Positions 58,413 through 64,000 of a stretch of DNA of 64,000 nt are shown here, piece after piece. The translations under genes and the position numbers were made by a program. The first letter of the stretch is position 1. Each line of letters starts with the position of its first letter. The stretch lies in assembly GCF_003319095.1 (NCBI RefSeq), contig NZ_QOHI01000004.1, positions 62,001 through 126,000 of the forward strand, read 5' to 3'. Source of the DNA: Blastococcus sp. TBT05-19 (GTDB lineage Bacteria > Actinomycetota > Actinomycetes > Mycobacteriales > Geodermatophilaceae). The notes below the pieces were generated by a model. The model was not told where the DNA came from. It searched no databases and saw only the letters and a program-made list of their open reading frames with translations.

Positions 58413-58474
58413 CGCGAGATCTGCACACTCGGGGCTTTGGAGCCGATGAAAGCCCCGAGTGTGCAGATCTCGCG
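58413..58474. repeat. 26-bp perfect inverted repeat with 10-nt loop
   Basis: Arms 58413-58438 and 58449-58474 are exact complements around GGAGCCGATG. Arm sequence begins CGCGAGATCTGCACACTC and ends GGGGCTTT. It lies 7 bp past the stop of the SCO1664-like gene (leftward). No T-run follows. It may terminate that transcript, but its length and AGATCTGCA core suggest a palindromic repeat family. Confidence 0.85.
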
Positions 58475-58480
58475 AGGCCT

Positions 58481-59230
58481 CTAGAAGGGCGGCCAGGGCA
58501 GGGCGGGCCACTCGCCACTGGCCTCGGGGTGCAGCTTCGTGCGCAGGAGATCGGCCACCCGCCGCTGGGTGCAGCGCACCTCGGTGCGGGTCAGGTGCTC
58601 GTGCAGCTGCTCGCCCAGGTCCCCGCGCAGGTCGTCGGCCAGCTTCTCCAGCACCTCGAGCGCGGCCAGCGGGATCGGCCGGCCGGCCCAGCGCCACAGC
58701 AGGGTGCGCAGCTTCGGGTCCGCCGAGAAGCAGATGCCGTGGTCGACGCCGTGCACGTGGCCGTCGGGCATCGGGATGATGTGGCCGCCCTTGCGGTCGG
58801 CGTTGTTCACGACCGCGTCGAACACCGCCATCCGGCGCAGCGCGGGGTCGTCGCGGCGGACGAACTCGGCGAGGTCGACGTCGTCGTCGCCGTCCATCCA
58901 CAGCTGCACCATGCCCGGGCCGAACTGGCCCTCGCGCAGCACCGTCGGGGGCACGACCCGCCAGCCGGTGGCCTCGGAGACCAGGTAGGCGGAGATCTCG
59001 CGACCGGCGAGGGTGCCGTCGGGGAAGTCCCAGAGCGGCCGCTCCCCCGCCACCGGCTTGTAGACGCACTCGGCGGCGAGCTCGCCGGAGCGGATCGTCC
59101 CGACGAGCGTCACGTTGGAGGCGTCGAGCATCCGCCCCTCGAGGTCGATCTCCCCGGACCGCAGCAGCTCCAGGGCCTCGGCGTCGTCCGCCGGTGGGCG
59201 CAGGTCGGGCTCCGCCGGTTGCTCGCTCAT
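58481..59230 (-). CDS. SCO1664 family protein (PI3/4-kinase-like fold)
   Basis: A 249-residue member of the SCO1664 family, a bacterial relative of phosphatidylinositol kinases. The nucleotide-loop region holds ECVYKPVAGERPLWDFPDGTLAGRE, and the catalytic loop is VFDAVVNNADRKGGHII with VHGVDHGICF as the metal motif. Substrate is unknown, perhaps a protein or lipid. ATG start. Same cluster order (this gene, DUF3090, phosphatase, uppP) as Rv2133c-Rv2136c. Confidence 0.9.
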   Translation of the reverse strand: MSEQPAEPDLRPPADDAEALELLRSGEIDLEGRMLDASNVTLVGTIRSGELAAECVYKPVAGERPLWDFPDGTLAGREISAYLVSEATGWRVVPPTVLREGQFGPGMVQLWMDGDDDVDLAEFVRRDDPALRRMAVFDAVVNNADRKGGHIIPMPDGHVHGVDHGICFSADPKLRTLLWRWAGRPIPLAALEVLEKLADDLRGDLGEQLHEHLTRTEVRCTQRRVADLLRTKLHPEASGEWPALPWPPF

Positions 59231-59244
59231 CGAGGCGCCGCCGT

Positions 59245-59805
59245 TCAGCGGCGGTAGCCGTTCTGCCGGGGGCACACGTGACCGACCGGGTCCAGCGGGA
59301 GGGAGCACAGCGGGCAGGCGGGGCGGCCGGCGGCGACCACGCGCAGGGCGCGGGCGATGAAGGCCCGGGCGGCCATCGGGGTGATGGTCACGCGCAGCGC
59401 GTCAGGGCCCTCCTCGCTGTCGGAGAGGATCGCGTCCTCCTCGATCGGCTCCTCGCCCGCGGCGACGGCCTCGACGACGACGGCCTCGTCGGCGGCGTCC
59501 CAGGCCAGCCCCATGGCCGCGACCCGGAACTCCTCCTCCACCGGCGCGGTGAGCGGCTCCAGGTCGTCGACGTCGGCCTCGGGCGGGATGACCGTGTTCG
59601 CCCGGCTGCTGACCTCGTCGAGGAGCTCGTTCATCCGGTCGGCGAGGACCTGCACCTGCGTCTTCTCCAGCGCGACGCTGACCGTTCGGCCGCTGTCGTC
59701 GCTGGCCTGCAGGTAGAACGTCCGGTCCCCTGGCTGGCCCACCGTCCCCGCGACGAACCGGGTGGGGCGATCGAAGAGATGGACCTGGCGTGGCACGCGC
59801 CCCAC
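59245..59805 (-). CDS. DUF3090 family protein
   Basis: A 186-residue actinobacterial protein of DUF3090. It starts MGRVPRQVHLFDRPTRFVAG, has the FYLQASDDSGRTVSVALEK strand pair, and ends with a zinc-ribbon-like CPLCSLPLDPVGHVCPRQNG (Cys, Cys, His, Cys). No enzymatic activity is known. It is always near the SCO1664-type kinase and the phosphatase, so they may act as a unit. Stop of this gene is 14 bp from the kinase start. Confidence 0.92.
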   Translation of the reverse strand: MGRVPRQVHLFDRPTRFVAGTVGQPGDRTFYLQASDDSGRTVSVALEKTQVQVLADRMNELLDEVSSRANTVIPPEADVDDLEPLTAPVEEEFRVAAMGLAWDAADEAVVVEAVAAGEEPIEEDAILSDSEEGPDALRVTITPMAARAFIARALRVVAAGRPACPLCSLPLDPVGHVCPRQNGYRR

Positions 59806-59859
59806 GTTACGCGGGGGCGGTGACGACCCGCTGTCCGCGACGCGGTTCGAAAGGCGACG

Positions 59860-60558
59860 TCAGGCGGGTGCCCCGGCGCCGCCGCCCACGACGGCGTCGG
59901 AGGAGGCCTTGCGGCGGCGGCCCTTGCGGGGCGGCGGGATCAGCGCCGACACGTCGCCGCCGGTGTCGTTCATCCGGGCGACGAACGGCCGGGTGTCGGT
60001 GTAGGTCACCACCGAGATCGAGGCGGGGTCGACGACGATGCGCTGGAACTGGTCCAGGTGCAGGCCGAGCGCGTCGGCCAGCACCGCCTTGATGACGTCG
60101 CCGTGGCTGCAGGCCAGCCACACGGCGTCGGGCCCGAGGCGGGCGTTCCACTCGCGCACGGCGGCCACCGCCCGCGCCTGGGTCTGGGCCAGGCCCTCGC
60201 CCTCGGACCCGGGGAAGACCGCGGCGGAGGGGTGCTGCTGCACGACCTTCCACAGCGGCTCCTTGACCAGCTCCTTGATGGTGCGCCCGGTCCAGTCGCC
60301 GTAGCGGGCCTCCCCGAGCCGGTCGTCGGTCTGCAGCTCCAGCTCTCGGCCGGCGAGCGTGGCCCCGGCGGTCTGCCGGCAGCGCTCCAGCGGGCTGCTG
60401 ACGACGGCGGCCAGCGGCACCTTCGCCAGCCGCTCCCCCACCGCCTGCACCTGCGCCTGGCCGGTCTCGTCGAGCTGCACGCCCGGCATCCACCCGGCGA
60501 GCACCCCGCCGGCGTTCGCGGTCGTGCGGCCGTGCCGCAGGAGGATGACGGTGGTCAC
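59860..60558 (-). CDS. histidine phosphatase, MSMEG_4193 family
   Basis: A 232-residue phosphoglycerate-mutase-like phosphatase. Catalytic motif LLRHGRT at residues 6-12, SSPLERCRQTA with the second Arg and CSHGDVIKAVLAD with the catalytic His complete the active site. The C-terminus is basic and disordered. Substrate is unknown. GTG start. It is the third gene of the SCO1664-DUF3090-phosphatase run. Confidence 0.92.
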   Translation of the reverse strand: MTTVILLRHGRTTANAGGVLAGWMPGVQLDETGQAQVQAVGERLAKVPLAAVVSSPLERCRQTAGATLAGRELELQTDDRLGEARYGDWTGRTIKELVKEPLWKVVQQHPSAAVFPGSEGEGLAQTQARAVAAVREWNARLGPDAVWLACSHGDVIKAVLADALGLHLDQFQRIVVDPASISVVTYTDTRPFVARMNDTGGDVSALIPPPRKGRRRKASSDAVVGGGAGAPA

Positions 60559-60598
60559 GCCCGAGAGCGTAGTGATCGGATCTGCGCGCCCCGGCCGC

Positions 60599-61453
60599 TC
60601 AGCCTGCGAGGACCTCGCGCAGCCGCGCGGCGAAGGCCTCGGGCTTCCCTGCCTGGCCGTACTCGCCGCCGAGGAAGCCACCGTGCCCGCCCGGGAAGAC
60701 CACCGGCTCCTGCCCCAGCTCGCGGGCGACCGCGGCCGACGTCCGCCCGGTGAGCAGGTCCTGGGACTCCTCGCCGACGGCGATCACCACCCGCGTGGGG
60801 GCGGCGGCGAGCGCGGCGGCGTCGGGCCGGTAGGCGGTGACCGGGTCGGAGACGCCGGAGAGCAGCGGGTCCTCCCGGTTCCCGTCGTCGTCCCCGGGCA
60901 GGCCGAAGGCGGCCGGGTCGGGGGCCGGGCGGGCGAGGAAGTCGTCGGTGAACTCGCCCGACCACGACGTGAGGGCGATGAACGCCGCCATGCCGTGCCC
61001 CCAGCCCTTGTCCTGGTAGGCGGACTGGACGGCGCGCTCGGCCGCCACGGCGCGCTCGGCGTCCGGGAGCAGCGTGAGCAGCGGCGGCTCGTGGGCCACG
61101 AGCGTGGTCACGTCCTGCGGGTGCGCGGCCACGAGCGCCAGCGCCGTCACGGCTCCCCCGCTGCTGGCGAACATCTCCACCGGGCCGCCGACGGCCTCGA
61201 TGATGCGGTGCACGTCGTCGGCGTTCTGCTCCGGCGTGTGCTCCCTGCGGCCGTCGCTCCGGGTGCTGCGGCCGAGCCCGCGCGGGTCGTAGGTGATGAC
61301 CGTGCGGTCGGCGAAGAACCCGGCCAGGGTGCCGAAGCCGTCGGCGCCCATGGGTGCGGCGATCATGAACAGCGGCGGCCGCCCGTCGGCGGTCGGCAGC
61401 GGCCCCCGGACGTCGTACGCGAGCGTGGCCTCGGGCGTCTCGAGAGTGCGCAT
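60599..61453 (-). CDS. alpha/beta hydrolase
   Basis: A 284-residue alpha/beta hydrolase. The oxyanion stretch is MIAAPMGADGF, the nucleophile elbow is FASSGGAV (Ser), and a C-terminal GGHGGFLGG provides His; the acid is likely the Glu in GEESQD. A catalytic triad is therefore present. Substrate is unknown. It sits between the phosphatase and uppP on the same strand, but mycobacteria lack it there, so it may be a later insertion. Confidence 0.87.
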   Translation of the reverse strand: MRTLETPEATLAYDVRGPLPTADGRPPLFMIAAPMGADGFGTLAGFFADRTVITYDPRGLGRSTRSDGRREHTPEQNADDVHRIIEAVGGPVEMFASSGGAVTALALVAAHPQDVTTLVAHEPPLLTLLPDAERAVAAERAVQSAYQDKGWGHGMAAFIALTSWSGEFTDDFLARPAPDPAAFGLPGDDDGNREDPLLSGVSDPVTAYRPDAAALAAAPTRVVIAVGEESQDLLTGRTSAAVARELGQEPVVFPGGHGGFLGGEYGQAGKPEAFAARLREVLAG

Positions 61454-61495
61454 GGTCGTCAGACCGTAGCGGCGCCGGGAACTGATCGGACGCGC

Positions 61496-62338
61496 TCAGG
61501 CGCCGGCTGCGGGATCCAGGACGCCGGAGAACACCAGGGCCAGGATCAGCAGGCCCAGCAGGATCCGGTAGACGACGAACGGCGTGAAGCTGCCGCGGTC
61601 CAGGTAGCGCAGCAGCCAGGCGATGACGGTCAGGCCGACGCCGAACGCCAGCACGGTGGCGAGGATCGTCGGCCCCCAGGAGACCGGCGTGCCCCCGTCC
61701 TGGTCGCCGCCGAGCTCCTCGTAGACCTGGTAGAAGCCCGACGCCAGCACGGCGGGGACGGCGAGCAGGAACGAGTAGCGCGCCGCGGCGGCGCGGGAGT
61801 AGCCGAGGAAGAGCCCGGCGGTGATCGTGCCGCCCGAGCGGGAGACGCCCGGGATGAGCGCCATCGCCTGGGCGAACCCGTACCCGATGCCGTGCGGCAC
61901 GGTGAGCCGGTCGAGCTCCCGGGTCTTTGCCCCGATCCGGTCGGCGGCGTAGAGGACCAGCGAGAAGACGATCAGGGCGGTCGCGACGATGCGCAGGTCG
62001 CGGAACGTCGTCTCGATGTCGTCCTGGAACAGCAGGCCGAGGATCCCGATCGGCAGGCTGCCGATGATGATCAGCCAGCCCATCCGGGCGTCCGGGTCGC
62101 CCTTCCGCCGGCCGCCCAGCGAGGCGACCCAGGCGGTGATGATCCGCCAGATGTCGTGGCGGAAGTACAGCAGGACGGCGGCCTCGGTGCCGATCTGCGT
62201 GATGGCGGTGAACGCCGCGCCCGGGTCGCCCCAGCCGAAGCCCTCGCCGACGACCCGCAGGTGCGCGCTCGAGGAGATCGGCAGGAACTCGGTGAGCCCC
62301 TGCACGATCCCGAGGACGACGGCTTCGATCCAGCCCAT
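61496..62338 (-). CDS. uppP: undecaprenyl-diphosphatase UppP (BacA family)
   Basis: A 280-residue integral membrane phosphatase that recycles undecaprenyl diphosphate to the monophosphate carrier for peptidoglycan. Motif 1 [14 protein letters not shown] and motif 2 [10 protein letters not shown] are intact, with eight hydrophobic segments. Overexpression of this family gives bacitracin resistance. ATG start. It closes the conserved Rv2133c-Rv2136c-like set. Confidence 0.96.
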   Translation of the reverse strand: MGWIEAVVLGIVQGLTEFLPISSSAHLRVVGEGFGWGDPGAAFTAITQIGTEAAVLLYFRHDIWRIITAWVASLGGRRKGDPDARMGWLIIIGSLPIGILGLLFQDDIETTFRDLRIVATALIVFSLVLYAADRIGAKTRELDRLTVPHGIGYGFAQAMALIPGVSRSGGTITAGLFLGYSRAAAARYSFLLAVPAVLASGFYQVYEELGGDQDGGTPVSWGPTILATVLAFGVGLTVIAWLLRYLDRGSFTPFVVYRILLGLLILALVFSGVLDPAAGA

Positions 62339-62499
62339 GTCAGCGCTCCCCAGGGAGGTCGAGGGCGGCCGGACGGCGGAGGGATCGTTCGGGCACGGGT
62401 CGCAACCCTAGGCGGCGGGCGGCGGGGACGCGGCGCGGCGCCCCGGGCGGTCCGGTGCCTGCGGGTGGACGTCGTCCGGCGACGGTAGGTTGGCCGGTC

Positions 62500-63480
62500 G
62501 TGGAGCAACGGGCGCTGGGTCGCAGCGGACTGGTCGTCTCCCGGCTCGCGCTGGGCACGATGACGTGGGGCGGCGACACCGACGAGGACGAGGCCGCCAT
62601 GCAGCTGACGGCCTTCGTCGACGCCGGCGGCACGCTGGTCGACACCGCCGACGTCTACTGCGACGGGGAGAGCGAGCGGACCCTCGGGCACCTGCTGTCC
62701 GACGTCGTCCCGCGGTCGGACGTGCTGATCTCGACCAAGGCCGTGGGCCGCACCGGCAAGGGGCCGATGGGCCGTGGCGCGTCCCGCGGGCACCTGATCT
62801 CGGCCCTCGACGCCTCCCTGGAGCGCCTCGGCGTGGACCACGTCGACCTGTGGCAGCTGCACGCCTGGGACGAGACGACGCCCCTGGAGGAGACCCTCGC
62901 GGCCTGCGACCTCGCCGTCTCCTCCGGCCGGGCCCGCTACATCGGGATCAGCAACTTCACCGGCTGGCAGACCGCGCAGGCGGCCACCTGGCAGAGGGCC
63001 TGGCCCGGGCGCACCCCGGTGGTGAGCACGCAGGTCGAGTACTCGCTGCTGCAGCGCGGGGTGGAGCGCGAGGTGGTGCCCGCCGCGGAGGCGCTGGGCC
63101 TCGGCGTGCTCGCCTGGTCGCCGCTCGGCCGGGGCATCCTGACCGGCAAGTACCGGCACAGCACGCCGTCGGAGTCGCGCGGGGCCTCGCAGCAGTGGCA
63201 GGGCTTCATCGACGGGCTGCGCTCGGCGAAGTCCGACCGGATCGTGGAGGCGGTGATCACCGCCGCGCAGGGGCTGGGCACCACCCCGCTGGCCGTGGCC
63301 CTGGCCTGGGTGCGCGACCGGCCCGGCGTCGTCGCCCCGGTGGTCGGGGCGCGCACCGCGGCGCAGCTGCAGGCGTCGCTCGATGCCGACGGCGTGCGGC
63401 TGCCCGCCGCCATCCGCACCGCCCTGGAGGACGTGTCGGCCCCGCCGTTCAGCTACCCCGAGCGCCGGTCGGACCGGTGA
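62500..63480 (+). CDS. aldo/keto reductase
   Basis: A 326-residue NADPH-dependent reductase of the AKR superfamily. TIM-barrel motifs are LGTMTWGG, FVDAGGTLVDTADVY with catalytic Asp and Tyr, VDLWQLHAWD with catalytic His and GISNFTGWQ; the C-terminal NADPH-binding VAPVVGART is present. Substrate is unknown. GTG start. It overlaps the next gene by GTGA. Confidence 0.9.
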   Translation: MEQRALGRSGLVVSRLALGTMTWGGDTDEDEAAMQLTAFVDAGGTLVDTADVYCDGESERTLGHLLSDVVPRSDVLISTKAVGRTGKGPMGRGASRGHLISALDASLERLGVDHVDLWQLHAWDETTPLEETLAACDLAVSSGRARYIGISNFTGWQTAQAATWQRAWPGRTPVVSTQVEYSLLQRGVEREVVPAAEALGLGVLAWSPLGRGILTGKYRHSTPSESRGASQQWQGFIDGLRSAKSDRIVEAVITAAQGLGTTPLAVALAWVRDRPGVVAPVVGARTAAQLQASLDADGVRLPAAIRTALEDVSAPPFSYPERRSDR

Positions 63481-64000
63481 CCGCCGCCCCCTCCACCCCC
63501 GGCGCCGACCAGGTCTTCGCCGCGTTCTGCGCGGCCGGCCTCTGGCCGGGTCTGGGCAAGCGCGCGGCGGCGGAGCTCCCGGGCGCCGGCATCACCGGTC
63601 CCGACGACGTCACCGCCGACCGGCTGACCAAGCTGCCGCGGGTCGGCCGGCAGCGCGCCGAGCGGCTGTTCTCCAGCTTCCTGGCCGCCGCTCCCACCTA
63701 CGAGGTGGTCGGGCTCCTGGTCGCTGCCGGGCTGCCGGCGAAGCTCGCCGCGGGCGTCGCCGACGGTCTCGGGCCGGACGCCGCCCGCCGGCTGCGCGAC
63801 GACCCGTGGGCCCTGCTCTCGCTCCCCGGCGTGACCCTGGGCGACGCCGACCGGCTGGCGATCGCCGTCCTCAAGGGCGCCGACCGGCAGGACACCCGGC
63901 GCGGGCGGGCGATCGTCGTCCTCACCCTGCGGACGGCGACCCGCGACGGCCACACCGTGCTGCCCGCGGACCTCGTGGTCTCCGCGCTGCAGGCCGAGGG
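63477..64000 (+). CDS. RecD2-like helix-hairpin-helix protein, 5' end only
   Basis: The first roughly 174 codons of a gene running off the window. Two helix-hairpin-helix-like repeats (FCAAGLWPGLGKRAAAEL and LPRVGRQRAERLF) and DDPWALLSLPGVTLGDADRLA match the N-terminal region of RecD2-like DNA helicases, which continue into an AAA ATPase. The helicase motifs are not in view. GTG start, coupled to the aldo/keto reductase gene. Confidence 0.7.
   Translation, partial: MTAAPSTPGADQVFAAFCAAGLWPGLGKRAAAELPGAGITGPDDVTADRLTKLPRVGRQRAERLFSSFLAAAPTYEVVGLLVAAGLPAKLAAGVADGLGPDAARRLRDDPWALLSLPGVTLGDADRLAIAVLKGADRQDTRRGRAIVVLTLRTATRDGHTVLPADLVVSALQAE

Overview
This is a high-GC actinobacterial chromosome segment. 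It carries a complete Pup-proteasome system, mycothiol biosynthesis and mycothiol-dependent enzymes, RbpA, PafBC, and actinobacterial-only families (DUF3866, DUF3090, SCO1664-type, MSMEG_4193-type phosphatase). Gene order follows the Mycobacterium tuberculosis Rv2050-Rv2136c block closely (rbpA, ppm1/lnt, fxsA, pepQ-like, 5'-3' exonuclease, helY, tatC, tatA, pafCB, pafA, prcAB, pup, dop, mpa, trmI, RecB-like, metH, PAC2, mshC, DUF3090, phosphatase, uppP). Codon use and protein flavour suggest a Geodermatophilaceae-like organism (Blastococcus/Modestobacter/Geodermatophilus). That family assignment is an inference from memory, not a search result.

Layout. 1-2455: small accessory genes (a truncated acidic ORF, a VOC protein, an unrecognised protein, a small lipoprotein, a zinc-ribbon protein) and a 24-bp perfect palindrome. 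2596-6443: a forward run of glycerophosphodiesterase, PlsC-like acyltransferase, UMF1-type MFS permease and thymidine kinase, with overlapping or near-touching starts. 6521-6979: rbpA behind an exact SigR-type promoter. 7043-10014: fxsA and the lnt-ppm1 lipoprotein/glycan pair. 10547-16371: miscellaneous metabolism (amidohydrolase, RibD-like reductase, GNAT, PlsC, glutamate-cysteine-ligase-like enzyme) and an integrase-like orphan. 16382-18578: a radical SAM gene of the Rv2578c family split by a 345-aa LAGLIDADG intein and preceded by a LexA-type box. 18596-22191: AsnC regulator, M24 peptidase, exonuclease and two DUF4333 proteins. 22286-40845: helY, lipid kinase, tatC/tatA, pafC/pafB, DUF3866 and the proteasome genes pafA, an unknown, prcA, prcB, endonuclease VII, pup, dop, then mpa and trmI. 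40940-48484: RecB-like nuclease, a GyrA-like fragment protein, DinB-like, HAD, GGDEF, a sortase with a candidate anchored CHRD protein, and CopC/CopD. 48548-57656: metH, PAC2, an IdeR-boxed siderophore-binding lipoprotein, dGTPase, mshC and a mycothiol-dependent enzyme. 57659-64000: small unknowns, SCO1664-like kinase, DUF3090, phosphatase, hydrolase, uppP, aldo/keto reductase and the start of a RecD2-like protein.

How it works together. Dop deamidates Pup, PafA attaches it, Mpa unfolds pupylated proteins and PrcAB degrades them. PafBC (DNA-damage activator), HelY and Tat follow in the same neighbourhood. Redox defence appears in the mshC/mycothiol genes and in RbpA under a SigR-like promoter. 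Three stress-responsive control sites are legible in the DNA: SigR (rbpA), LexA (intein gene) and IdeR/DtxR (siderophore lipoprotein).

The most unusual items are the intein placed exactly on the third radical-SAM cluster cysteine beneath a LexA box, the endonuclease VII gene inside the proteasome operon, the free-standing GyrA-like fragment, the sortase/GAETG-protein pair, and several long palindromic intergenic elements, one family of which occurs three times.
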